64,000 bases of DNA, from positions 4,188,501 to 4,252,500 of the forward strand of contig NZ_CP013021.1 in the NCBI RefSeq assembly GCF_001420915.1, written 5' to 3'. The notes under the pieces were generated by a model, which was given only the letters and a program-made list of their open reading frames with translations, was not told the DNA's origin and did no database searches. Shown one piece after another: positions 15,713 through 24,300 of this stretch. The stretch comes from Agarivorans gilvus (lineage in GTDB: Bacteria > Pseudomonadota > Gammaproteobacteria > Enterobacterales > Celerinatantimonadaceae). Made by a program: the position numbers and the translations under genes. Positions within the stretch are counted from its first letter, which is position 1; the number at the start of each line of letters is the position of its first letter.

Positions 15713-16858
15713 ATGCTGACTCTTTTGAAAAATGCTCAGGTGTATGCTCCAGAGTCTTTAGGTTACAACGACCTATTATTGGCCAACGACAAAATTGTCG
15801 AGATTGCGCCTAGTATTCGTTTAGACAGCAATCTAGATATTGTGAAGGTTCAAGATATGGCGGGGGCGCTTGTGGCGCCAGGCTTTGTTGATGCTTTAGT
15901 TCACTATACCGGGGGAGGAGGCGAAGGCGGCTTTGCCCACCGTACAGCAGAACTTAATTATCAGGATGCTATTGCTAGTGGTGTCACCACCATGGTTGGT
16001 GCTTTGGGCACGGATAGTATTACCCGAACACCGGTACAAGTACTCGGTAAGGCGCGAGAGCTGAGTGCACTGGGCTTAACTTGCTACTGCTACACAGGCT
16101 CTTATCATTTACCGGTAAAAACCATCACTGGCTCGGTGGAACAAGATATAGTGCTGATTCCGGAAATGATTGGTGTAGGTGAAATTGCGATTTCTGACCA
16201 CCGTGCCAGTCAGGCTTCATTACAGTCCTTTATAGAGCTCGTCGCCGAAGCAAGAGTGGCGGGGCTATTAGCCGGGAAGAAAGGTATTAGCTTTTTCCAT
16301 GTAGGCGATGGTAAACGCAAGCTTTCGATGCTACGCGACATAGTCAAACATTCAGATATTCATATTTCTCAGCTCTACGCGACACATTGCAATCGTAATC
16401 AGGCTCTTTTTGAAGACGCGCTAGATTTTCTGCAAGAAGGCGGTGCGATAGATTTTACCACCAGTACTATTCCGCAATTTATTGAGGAAGGTGAGGTGAG
16501 CTGTGGGCTGGCTCTCAAAACGATTTTAGATAGGGGGTTGGATTGGCAAAGGGTGAGCTTTAGCTCTGATGCTAACGCCAGTTTACCTTTGTTTAATCAA
16601 GCAGGTGAGCTATGTGGAATGCAGGCTGGTCAGTTAACGAGTTTGTATCAAGCGGCTTTGGAAGCGGTACAGCATTATCAAATTCCCTTAGCCATGGCTT
16701 TGTCGGTTATCTCCAAAAACCCGGCTCAAATATTGGGCTTAAAAAATAAAGGTCAATTAGCTAAGGGCTTTGATGCCGACTTAGTTAGCTTAAATCCGAA
16801 TACACTGCAAATTGAACAGGTTATTGCTAAGGGAAAAACCATTTGGACGGCCAAGTAA
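15713..16858 (+). CDS. IadA-like amidohydrolase (isoaspartyl dipeptidase family) with altered metal ligands
   Basis: The 381-residue protein resembles beta-aspartyl dipeptidase (peptidase M38): GGGGEGG, ALGTDSITRTPVQVL, TGSYHLPVKTITGSVE, ISDHRAS, FHVGDGKRKL, ATHCNRN and SSDANAS. The later metal-binding His, His and Asp positions are kept. Two others are not: the usual HxH after the first strand reads ALVH (first His is Leu), and the segment that carries the carbamylated Lys in E. coli IadA reads GEIAIS. It may use one metal or a different substrate. It follows the amino acid importer, suggesting the importer supplies its substrate or takes up its product; this is an inference. Confidence 0.8.
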   Translation: MLTLLKNAQVYAPESLGYNDLLLANDKIVEIAPSIRLDSNLDIVKVQDMAGALVAPGFVDALVHYTGGGGEGGFAHRTAELNYQDAIASGVTTMVGALGTDSITRTPVQVLGKARELSALGLTCYCYTGSYHLPVKTITGSVEQDIVLIPEMIGVGEIAISDHRASQASLQSFIELVAEARVAGLLAGKKGISFFHVGDGKRKLSMLRDIVKHSDIHISQLYATHCNRNQALFEDALDFLQEGGAIDFTTSTIPQFIEEGEVSCGLALKTILDRGLDWQRVSFSSDANASLPLFNQAGELCGMQAGQLTSLYQAALEAVQHYQIPLAMALSVISKNPAQILGLKNKGQLAKGFDADLVSLNPNTLQIEQVIAKGKTIWTAK

Positions 16859-16931
16859 GCCGTCTTGGCTCGTTTTTGGCTTGGGGCTAGGGCATAATGA
16901 GTCATCTTTATCTATTTCAGTAAGTGGCTCT

Positions 16932-18167
16932 ATGACGTTTAAAGGATTTACAACCCAGCTGGTACATTGTGATCGCCTCGCTGGTGTGGAAGAAGGCGCG
17001 GTTCATGCGCCCATTCATAATTCAGTGCCCTATGCTTATGCTGCTACCCAAGACTTAGTCGACGTTTTTCAAGGTAAACAGTATGGTCATGCCTATGCGC
17101 GACAATCAACACCTACCTTAGACTTCCTGCAACGAAAAATTGCGCTGCTTGATGATAGTATTTCTTGTTTAGTTTTTGGCACAGGCATGGCGGCCATTGG
17201 TACGGTATTTTTAACCTTGCTAAAGGCTGGCGATCATATTGTGGCTAGCCGTTTCTTATTTGGTAATACCAGCAGTATTTTTGGCACCTTAAAGGGTTAT
17301 GGCATTGAGGTGACTCTAGTTGATGCGACTAGCAAACAAGCTGTAGCTGAAGCCTGCCAAGCCAATACAAAAATGGTGTTTGTTGAAACCATTGCTAATC
17401 CTGCTACTCAAATTGTTGATTTAGTTGGAATTGGCGAGCTTTGTCAGCAGCTTGGCCTGGTTTATGTAGTGGATAATACCCTCACTTCTTCGTATTTATT
17501 CCAGCCTAAATCCGTTGGCGCTAGCCTAGTGGTTACTTCTTTGTCTAAGTATTTTGGTGGACATGGCAATGCGCTAGGTGGCTCGGTGAGTGATACTGGA
17601 TTATTTGATTGGTCACAGTACCCTAATATTTTTGAGTCCTATCGTAGTGGTGACCCCAAGATGTGGGGCATTAATCAGATGAAAAAGAAAGGCTTACGTG
17701 ATTTTGGTGGCGCTTTAAGCTCGCAAACAGCGCATATGCTGTCGATGGGGGCTGAAACCATGGCACTACGTATGGAGCGCCAATGTGCGAACGCTCAAGC
17801 TCTAGCTGAAATGCTCGACGCACACCCTAAAGTGGCGAAGGTGTATTACCCAGGTTTGGCAAGTCACCCGCAACATCAGCGGGCTAAGCAACTGTTCAAA
17901 CATTTTGGCGCCTTAATTAGCTTTGATTTGGTTGACGGAATTGATTGTGCGGCCTTTTTGGATAAAACCCAATTGGTATTAAATGCCACTCACCTAGGCG
18001 ATAATCGGACTTTGGCCTTGCCGGTCGCGCAAACCATATACTATGAGATGGGCTTGGCCGGGCGGCAAGCCTCGGGGATCAGTGAAACCATGATCCGTTG
18101 CTCTATCGGCATAGAGGACAGTGAGGATTTACTGAGCGACTTCGAGCAAGCTCTAGCCCAGTTTTAA
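16932..18167 (+). CDS. Cystathionine gamma-synthase family PLP enzyme
   Basis: This 411-residue cytoplasmic enzyme is of the Cys/Met-metabolism PLP family. Visible features are YGHAYARQSTPT (active-site Tyr/Arg region), the FGTGMAAIG phosphate-binding turn, VVDNTLTSSYLFQP, the PLP lysine in TSLSKYFGGHGNALGG, and the C-terminal QASGISETMIRCSIGIED. Members catalyse gamma-replacement or gamma-elimination on O-acyl-homoserine, cystathionine or methionine; the exact reaction cannot be assigned. ATG 16932 gives a normal length; an in-frame upstream extension is not homologous. It ends at a strong terminator. Confidence 0.87.
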   Translation: MTFKGFTTQLVHCDRLAGVEEGAVHAPIHNSVPYAYAATQDLVDVFQGKQYGHAYARQSTPTLDFLQRKIALLDDSISCLVFGTGMAAIGTVFLTLLKAGDHIVASRFLFGNTSSIFGTLKGYGIEVTLVDATSKQAVAEACQANTKMVFVETIANPATQIVDLVGIGELCQQLGLVYVVDNTLTSSYLFQPKSVGASLVVTSLSKYFGGHGNALGGSVSDTGLFDWSQYPNIFESYRSGDPKMWGINQMKKKGLRDFGGALSSQTAHMLSMGAETMALRMERQCANAQALAEMLDAHPKVAKVYYPGLASHPQHQRAKQLFKHFGALISFDLVDGIDCAAFLDKTQLVLNATHLGDNRTLALPVAQTIYYEMGLAGRQASGISETMIRCSIGIEDSEDLLSDFEQALAQF

Positions 18168-18176
18168 GCTCTGGTA

Positions 18177-18207
18177 AAAAAGCCTTGGTTTTTTGCCAAG
18201 GCTTTTT
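18177..18207. terminator. Bidirectional intrinsic terminator
   Basis: A perfect 12-bp stem, AAAAAGCCTTGG (18177-18188) with CCAAGGCTTTTT (18196-18207), has a seven-base loop. It serves the plus-strand PLP-enzyme gene and the convergent FKBP gene, whose stop is at 18209. Confidence 0.88.
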
Positions 18208-18208
18208 A

Positions 18209-18709
18209 TTAGGGGTTGTCTATCGACAATAATTCTACGTCGAATATTAATGTTGAACCGGCCGGAATAGATGCCACACTGCGGTCACCGTAAGCTAGTT
18301 GGCTAGGTATGAAGAAGCGAAATTTTTCGCCAACATGCATATATTGCAGGCCTTCGGTCCAACCTGCGATGACTTGCCCCAGAGGAAATTGAGCAGGGCG
18401 GCCTCGTTCTACCGAGCTGTCAAAGACCAAACCATTTAGCAAGGTTCCGTGGTAATGCACGGTGACGGTGCTAGTTGGAGATGGCGTGTCTCCAGCCCCT
18501 TCAACCACGTCTTCTAGAACCATATACTGCAAGCCCGAGTCGGTGGTAATCACGTCTTCTTTTTGGCTGTTTTTATCGAGAAATGCTTGGCCCAGTTGAC
18601 GATTTTGTTTAATGGCTTTGCCATTGTTATTTGCTCTAAGTAAAAATAGCACCACAAATATGGCCAGTATGGCTAGAACCACAAATTTCAAAGTAAAATC
18701 CTTCTGCAT
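18209..18709 (-). CDS. FKBP-type peptidyl-prolyl isomerase, membrane-anchored
   Basis: The 166-residue protein has an N-terminal hydrophobic segment (about residues 8-25, FVVLAILAIFVVLFLL) without a clear cleavage site, so it is probably anchored facing the periplasm. An FKBP domain follows: TDSGLQYMVLEDVVEGAG, VTVHYHGTLLNGLVFDSS, FPLGQVIAGWTEGLQYM, IPSQLAYGDR and IPAGSTLIFDVELLSI. It catalyses proline cis-trans isomerisation in protein folding. A TTG at 18715 is also in frame; ATG 18709 is preferred although neither has a strong ribosome binding site. Confidence 0.9.
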   Translation of the reverse strand: MQKDFTLKFVVLAILAIFVVLFLLRANNNGKAIKQNRQLGQAFLDKNSQKEDVITTDSGLQYMVLEDVVEGAGDTPSPTSTVTVHYHGTLLNGLVFDSSVERGRPAQFPLGQVIAGWTEGLQYMHVGEKFRFFIPSQLAYGDRSVASIPAGSTLIFDVELLSIDNP

Positions 18710-18772
18710 GATCAATGAAAGCTAGCTGCACTTTACGAAACTAGCGGCGAAAAAGCACTTCATTTTATGTTA

Positions 18773-19753
18773 TTAACGGGTCATTTTTTTCACAAAGACC
18801 ACCACAAACAAGGCAATAATAAAGCTACCGCTAAAGGCTTCAATAGCGGCAAATACACGAGAAACCCCTACTGGTGTAAAATCACCATAACCGAGGGTCG
18901 TAAAGGTGACCACGCTGTAATAGAGGCACTCAGCAAAGGCTATTAGGTTTTGTTCAAGGCTGTGGTCTAGATTTAGGGCAACGATATTGCCGTTGAAATG
19001 AATACCAGTAAAAAAGTAAATCAAGGCGCAGCTTAATATGATCATCATTGAGGTGACGACAACCCGCATGGGTAATTCTCCGTAACCACATACCCAATCA
19101 ACGAGTTTCGATATTCCTCTTTGGTAGGAGTATTCAGGCATTTGGTAGCGTCGCATCGTTAGTTCTTTGCGTAAAAACTGTCCCGCGGTGGTAAACAGCC
19201 CTTCGGCCTCGGTCATTTTTCGCAGGCTTCGGTATATTTCCTCTGCTTGTTGGTAGTAGTCTGTCATGGCTTCAAGATCTTGTTGTTTATTCGCTTCCTC
19301 GGCCCATTGCTCTTGTAACAGCTGATTGCCAACGCGAAGACTATCGCATTTACAGTGGTCTAATTTGCAGCCCAATAAGTTGCTTAGGCTTAGGTCGGCA
19401 TGATTGAGATTGGCATTGCGTAAATCCGCTTTCATTAAGCTGCCGTGGCTTAGCTGTAGGTTAAATAAGTGGGCCCCATTGAGGTTGGCTCGATATAAGT
19501 CTGCGCCAGTCATATCATAGCCTTGCTTACTATTGTATTTGACCAAGTTGATACCAGCTAACTGGGCGTTTTGAAGTTGCAGCCCACGTAATAAACCGCC
19601 ATTTTGAGCATAGCTTTCTAATTGTGCTTTGATGTGCTCGCCACTTTTATCTGCTTCGGGATCGTGCCAAAAACACAAGCCGTGTTCCTGCGCAGCTGCG
19701 CTGCAGCATGCACCGGAACTATCTTGGTAACGACAGCTTGCAGATGAAGTCAT
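18773..19753 (-). CDS. Pentapeptide-repeat protein fused to a two-TM potassium channel
   Basis: The 326-residue protein has three parts. Residues 1-35 hold a Cys/His-rich motif (CRYQ, ACC, CFWHDP). Residues about 55-135 are pentapeptide repeats (GADLYRANLNGAHLFNLQ, ADLRNANLNHADLSLSNL) forming a right-handed beta-helix. After a helical linker, residues about 225-322 are an ion-channel domain with two membrane helices around the pore sequence TFTTLGYGD, the K+ selectivity filter. It is likely an inner-membrane K+ channel with a cytoplasmic sensory or interaction domain. It is monocistronic. Confidence 0.88.
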   Translation of the reverse strand: MTSSASCRYQDSSGACCSAAAQEHGLCFWHDPEADKSGEHIKAQLESYAQNGGLLRGLQLQNAQLAGINLVKYNSKQGYDMTGADLYRANLNGAHLFNLQLSHGSLMKADLRNANLNHADLSLSNLLGCKLDHCKCDSLRVGNQLLQEQWAEEANKQQDLEAMTDYYQQAEEIYRSLRKMTEAEGLFTTAGQFLRKELTMRRYQMPEYSYQRGISKLVDWVCGYGELPMRVVVTSMMIILSCALIYFFTGIHFNGNIVALNLDHSLEQNLIAFAECLYYSVVTFTTLGYGDFTPVGVSRVFAAIEAFSGSFIIALFVVVFVKKMTR

Positions 19754-19900
19754 CGCTGATCTTCCTCATGTAGAGCAACAGGTTGATCTATAGCCACTTT
19801 CTATAGTGGTGTAGTGTTTAATTGTATTGTATATGGGAAATTTTGCGAGTGTACTAAGAGTAGCCGCCGGGATTGCTGATACGCTTAAACGGCAAACGAG

Positions 19901-21549
19901 TTACTTTTTGCTGCCTAATTGCTGAAATTCATTTTTTAAGGTGGAATAGCGCTCTGCATGGTTATCATTGAGTTTTAAACCATCTAGTTGTTTTATGGTT
20001 GTTTTACATTCGTTCAGTAGTTGCCCGCTCATCGCTTTGGGATTAAGGCTAAGCTGCTTCAGTATCGCTTGAATTTTATTAAGTATGGCGCCGGTATTGC
20101 CCGGTGCGACAAGCAGAGCTTTATCAAAGTAATTAATGGCATCTTGATAGCGGTGTTCCTCATAAGCCTCAATCCCCATTTTGTTGTACTCACGAAATTG
20201 CCCCAGTTTTAATTCAAAATCTTCAGCTTTAAGCACTTTTTGGGCCGATTGAAGAGAGACTGGATCAATGCCTTGGCGTTTTTCTAACTCTTCGGCAAAG
20301 GGCATTGCGTACTCAAATTCGCCGACAGAATTTAAGGTAAGGAAGGTGTCGGGTAATAGCTCTCCGCTGACTTTGTTCGGGGTGTCTAATAAACCGTCGT
20401 GGCTATCAAAAAGCAGCCGTTTGGCCTTGTTTAACTCGCCTTTGGTGGCGTGGACTCGAGCCTGACTAATGCCTTCAAAAGCATCAAAGTTGAAGTCATC
20501 ATCTTTACCTTCTTCACGTCTGGCGTGAAATAACACTGAATTCACTTCTTGTAATAAGCGGTTTTTTCTATATAAATCATCTTCGCTTTGCGCTTCATCA
20601 ATCAGGCTGCGAACATAGTTACATAGGTGATGGGGCCACGGTGAATAGAGCGGCGCGCCAGTTGTAAGATGGTAGAAAAGGTTTCTTTGGCTAGGGTGAG
20701 ATCGCCGGACTCCATGGCTAACTCGGCAAGCAATTGTTGTCGCTCTAAGCTGTTTACCGCTAGTTTAGATGCTTTAAGTACGGTGTCTAGGGCTTTATCT
20801 AGTTCACCCTCGGCTCGGTAAGCGCGAGCCAACCAATCGTAGGCGGTAAGTAACAGCGGGCTTTCTGCCACTGAGCGATTTAAGGTTTCAATGGCATTTT
20901 TGTTGTCATTTAACAGTAAATACACCCGTCCTAAAGTGGCTTTAGCCCATGTTTGTTTGCGCTCTTTTAATATTTCTTCTAAAGCGTCTTTAGCTGCGCT
21001 GTATTCCTCTAGCGCAATTTGCGCTTCCACTCGCAGGTTTCGGCAATAATTACTGTAGCGGCTGTCTTGTTTGATTTGTTCATCGCACAGTTCGATAACT
21101 TTGTGATACTTTTTTTCGGCTAAGGCTTGGTATATGCCGCGGAGGCTTTGACGTTTTAGGTTGGCGCGGGCTAAACGGTTGTGCAGTTGAAACTGAGAAA
21201 ACGGTTTGGTGATAAATTCATCTGGTTCCATTTCTAGCGCACTCAACACCATGCTTTTGTTGTTATCACCACTAATAATGAAAAATAGAGCATCCACATC
21301 CAACAGTTTACTAACACGCAGTTCTTCAAGCAGCTGGCCGCCATTTTTACCGGTTCCCAAATTGTAATCGACCAATAAAATATCAAACTTACGTTTACGG
21401 CAGGCTTTTACCGCAGCTTCACCGGTATTAGCAAAATATACATCAGTTGCGCCAAAGTTTTGCAGCATGGCTTTTAGCATTACTTGAAAGGCTCGTTGAT
21501 CATCAACAATGAGTATCTTCTTGTCGCTGTAATTATATTGCGTCGCCAT
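19901..21549 (-). pseudogene. Response regulator with TPR repeats (REC-TPR), frameshifted
   Basis: The N-terminal part has a receiver domain (KILIVDDQRAFQVML, phospho-acceptor in LLVDYNLGTGKNG, later ISGDNNKSMV and TKPF) and then TPR repeats (ATLGRVYLLLNDNKNAIETLNRSV and following). It ends prematurely at 20602. The continuation is in another frame: HHLCNYVRSLIDEAQSEDD leads directly into the 19901-20545 frame with more TPR (INYFDKALLVAPGNTGAILN). The switch is at the GGGG run 20632-20635 (plus strand), and one missing base explains it. Restored length is about 549 residues. There is no DNA-binding output domain, so it probably acts through protein contacts. The ATG at 21549 gives the normal N-terminus. 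Confidence 0.87.
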
Positions 21550-21663
21550 TACTGAGTTTTTTATCCTTTTTACTCGCTTAGGTATAAGCTGCTTGCCGCC
21601 AAACAAAGTAGTGTAAGTATAGACAGTTAGCTCAACAATAGTATCGTCTATTAACCCTTGCAA

Positions 21664-22055
21664 AACTAGCCTTGGTTGATTTAATATTAAGCGGTTGGTA
21701 AGGCTTCTGGTCGTATCAACGCTGAGTCAAAGCCAAACTTGGAGTGATCCAAGGTCGGAAAGTTACAGGTCTTAAGAGTTTTCTTAAGATGGCTGGACCG
21801 CCTTAGTTGAGTAGTAAATTAAACCCTTTAGGTTTCATTTGCTGCTTAGTAAGTTAGTCTATTTACCGTTTATTACTTTCCGTATTTGGTTGGAACGCCA
21901 AGCTGATATTTAGCTTGGCGTATTTGTTTCTGCCGCCGCAATTTTTTTCTTTTCTTGTTTATTCTTGTTCTGCGCTTCCATTGCTGCCTAAGTCGTGCGG
22001 TTTTGTTTATCTTGTTAATTGCAGACCAAGTGGTACTAAACCGAATTTTAGGCAT
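21664..22055. other. Intergenic region between the REC-TPR gene and tRNA-Tyr
   Basis: About 390 bases with no credible gene. It contains one 9-bp hairpin, CGCCAAGCT (21896-21904) with AGCTTGGCG (21912-21920), and a T-rich stretch near 21950. Short open frames here overlap the tRNA and its terminator and have no coding character. Confidence 0.5.
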
Positions 22056-22056
22056 A

Positions 22057-22086
22057 AAAAAAGACATCTTAAAGATGTCTTTTTTT
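22057..22086 (-). terminator. Terminator of tRNA-Tyr
   Basis: AAAAAAGACATCTT pairs with AAGATGTCTTTTTT around a very short centre at 22071, seven bases past the encoded CCA of the tRNA on the minus strand. The A/T tracts on both sides make it work in either direction. Confidence 0.8.
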
Positions 22087-22093
22087 ATCAATA

Positions 22094-22177
22094 TGGTGGA
22101 GGGAGGTGGATTCGAACCACCGAAGCTTTCGCGACAGATTTACAATCTGTTCCCTTTGGCCACTCGGGAACCCCTCC
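22094..22177 (-). tRNA. tRNA-Tyr (GTA anticodon)
   Basis: On the minus strand the sequence folds as a class II tRNA of 84 bases including the encoded 3' CCA. The acceptor GGAGGGG pairs with TCCCTCC (one G-U), the anticodon arm is CAGATTGTAAATCTG with anticodon GTA, there is a long variable arm, and the T arm is GGTGGTTCGAATCCACC. The anticodon and the opening GTTCCCGAG are as in E. coli tRNA-Tyr. It is a single gene with its own promoter and terminator. Confidence 0.97.
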
Positions 22178-22192
22178 TGCTTGTGGGGCGGA

Positions 22193-22220
22193 ATATTACC
22201 AGAACTTAGGGGGCTGTAAA
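22193..22220 (-). promoter_or_regulatory. Sigma-70 promoter of tRNA-Tyr with GC-rich discriminator
   Basis: Reading the minus strand, TTTACA (22215-22220) and TAATAT (22193-22198) are separated by 16 bases. They are followed by TCCGCCCC just before the tRNA. A GC-rich discriminator of this kind is typical of stable-RNA promoters subject to stringent control. Confidence 0.7.
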
Positions 22221-22340
22221 GTAAAAATCGCAACATTTTCTGTTGAGACGAACTGTTTGCTTATTATCTGTTCGCTTGCGCTGGAATAGCTAAAGTTTTG
22301 TTCAATAAAACCGATATAGAAGAGGTAATCGGAGGACGAA

Positions 22341-22868
22341 ATGTTAGTTGATAAAATTAGAAACAATAGCTTATGTGACGAGCTGCAGTTGGGCGATACG
22401 CTCAACCAAAGTGCTGCGCATGGCCAACGTGCTCGTTTTCAACTACTACTGAGTATGCTGAGTCAAAACGTTTGTGATCAAGCGCAATTCTCTATGATTA
22501 AGCAGGCTCCAACGCAAATTGAACAGGACTTGCGTAGCCGTTTTCAACTTCCTGTTAGTCGCCCATTAAAGGCGCAAGCCGATGAATATGCTGTTCAAGC
22601 TAGATGGAGTGAATCACTTCAAGCCGGCGATGTGGCGAAGATAAGATTAGAACAGGCCTTGGGGGGCTATGCCGCTTGTGCCGAAGAGAAGGTTGATGGA
22701 CTGGCCGAAGAAGTGATTAACAATCTAGATTTATTAACTCGTCTAAAGCACCAACTCAGCCAACCGGAACAAAGTGATATTAATACTGAAGTTAGTGGAG
22801 TAGAAATGTATAAAATACTAAGTGACTTTGATTACTCTAAGCCACTTAGCGTACGGTACTTTAATTAA
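22341..22868 (+). CDS. Conserved hypothetical protein, possibly VC2046/SO_2500 family
   Basis: The 175-residue soluble protein has no signal peptide or membrane segment. It contains DELQLGDTLNQSAAHGQRARFQLLLSML near the N-terminus, which reminds me of the uncharacterised Vibrio/Shewanella VC2046/SO_2500 family, but I cannot confirm this without a search. The ATG follows a GGAGG-like sequence (ATCGGAGGACGAA). The stop overlaps the purU stop on the other strand. The function is unknown. Confidence 0.7.
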   Translation: MLVDKIRNNSLCDELQLGDTLNQSAAHGQRARFQLLLSMLSQNVCDQAQFSMIKQAPTQIEQDLRSRFQLPVSRPLKAQADEYAVQARWSESLQAGDVAKIRLEQALGGYAACAEEKVDGLAEEVINNLDLLTRLKHQLSQPEQSDINTEVSGVEMYKILSDFDYSKPLSVRYFN

Positions 22869-23701
22869 CGGAACACCACTGTGCGGTTGCCGTAAACAAA
22901 TACTTTTTCATCGAGTACTTGCTGCAAAGCTTTACTCAATACCGCTTTTTCAACGTCTCGACCTGCTTTGGCCATTTCTTCTGCGCTGTAGGTATGATCT
23001 ACATGAATCACATGCTGCTCAACAATTGGACCTTCATCTAAATCGTTGTTCACAAAGTGGGCGGTAGCGCCGATGATTTTCACCCCACGATCGTAGGCCT
23101 GTTGGTAGGGTTTTGCCCCAATAAATGCCGGTAAGAACGAGTGGTGAATATTGAGGATTTTATTGCTAAAAGCTTCAACAAAAGCAGGGGTAAGAATACG
23201 CATGTACTTAGCCAATACCACGTAATCAGGTTGGTATTGCTGTACTACTTCAATCACCTGTTGCTCATGTTCTTCTCGGCTGAGGTCCACGTGAGTAATG
23301 TGATGGAAGGGAATATCAAACCTCTCAGTGAGCTGACGTAAGCTGTCATAGTTACCCACCACGGCAGCAATTTCTACGTCCATATCACCATACACGGCTT
23401 TCATGAGTAAATCGCCCAAGCAGTGAGCTTCTTTGGTGACCATAATCACGATGCGTTTGCGCCCGGCGCTTTCTAAGCGACGGATACTGCCTGTAGGCAA
23501 GGCGTTGTCTAAATCGGCCAACAGTGTTTGGTCGTTAAAGTAACCTTCAAGTTCGGTGCGCATAAAAAAGCGATTTGCTTGATGATCTACGAACTCATTA
23601 TTTTTAATAATGTTAAGTTGGTGTTTGGCACAGATGTTAGTGATGGTTGAAATCAAACCTTTCGCATCTGGGCATTCGGTTAATAGAATTTTTCTTTGCA
23701 T
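22865..23701 (-). CDS. purU: Formyltetrahydrofolate deformylase
   Basis: The 278-residue enzyme hydrolyses 10-formyl-THF to formate and THF, feeding formate to PurT and balancing one-carbon pools. It has an N-terminal ACT domain (MQRKILLTECPDAKGLISTITNICAKH) and a formyltransferase domain with YVVLAKYMRILTP, the catalytic-region ILNIHHSFLPAFIGAKPY, and IGATAHFVNNDLDEGPIVEQ (His and Asp of the active site). It follows ychJ on the same strand after 27 bases, a gene pair also adjacent in E. coli. Confidence 0.96.
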   Translation of the reverse strand: MQRKILLTECPDAKGLISTITNICAKHQLNIIKNNEFVDHQANRFFMRTELEGYFNDQTLLADLDNALPTGSIRRLESAGRKRIVIMVTKEAHCLGDLLMKAVYGDMDVEIAAVVGNYDSLRQLTERFDIPFHHITHVDLSREEHEQQVIEVVQQYQPDYVVLAKYMRILTPAFVEAFSNKILNIHHSFLPAFIGAKPYQQAYDRGVKIIGATAHFVNNDLDEGPIVEQHVIHVDHTYSAEEMAKAGRDVEKAVLSKALQQVLDEKVFVYGNRTVVFR

Positions 23702-23728
23702 GATCTTTTCGATTTTTCTACTTTAAAG

Positions 23729-24193
23729 TTAGGATTTGTTACAGCACTGCTTAAACTTTTTACCGCTGCCACAGGGGCACATTGAATTGCGCTCGAGGGC
23801 TTTAGGCGCAAATTCACCATCGGTATAAAACCAGCGCCCTGCGACTTTTTTGAAGTTAGAGCGCTCGTGCAAAATTTGCAGTTGTTGGTTCTCTCGGTAG
23901 TAGGCTTTAAACTCAACCATGCCATCTTGGCCATTAACAAAGTCACTACTGAACACAATCGTTAATTTTTCCCACTGTCCTAGATCTTCTGGCTGAGAAG
24001 GCACAGGTGGCTCTGCGCCTTGCCGATAGTCTGGATGATGGCTTTGCCAAAGGTAGCGAGCGTTACCCAGTGCAAAGGCACTGTAGCGAGAACGCATTAA
24101 TTGCTCGCAGCTAACTGGTATTGATGTACCGTCGATAAATGGCTGACAGCAATGCGTAAATTCTACGCCGCTGCCGCAAGGGCAAAGCAACAC
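23729..24193 (-). CDS. ychJ: YchJ family (UPF0225) protein with two SEC-C zinc motifs
   Basis: The 154-residue protein carries a SEC-C type zinc motif at each end: CPCGSG..CC (residues about 4-16) and CPCGSGKKFKQCC at the C-terminus. The central YchJ domain includes LMRSRYSAFALGNARYLWQSHHPD and WEKLTIVFSS. The molecular role is unknown. The start codon is GTG (24193), chosen because it yields the family N-terminus directly before the first motif. It is cotranscribed with purU. Confidence 0.92.
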   Translation of the reverse strand: MLLCPCGSGVEFTHCCQPFIDGTSIPVSCEQLMRSRYSAFALGNARYLWQSHHPDYRQGAEPPVPSQPEDLGQWEKLTIVFSSDFVNGQDGMVEFKAYYRENQQLQILHERSNFKKVAGRWFYTDGEFAPKALERNSMCPCGSGKKFKQCCNKS

Positions 24194-24300
24194 GGGGATC
24201 CCTCAAATTTAATAAAGGCGAAGTGTAGCAAGAAGCAACAAATAAGGCAGCTGTAAATTGCGCAGTTGCCTTAGTTGAAGCCTAACTATGAGGCCTTTTT

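Noticed and set aside
21873..22289. Several frames on both strands across the tRNA-Tyr region
   Set aside because: They are translations of the tRNA gene, its terminator and a T-rich spacer, not protein genes.
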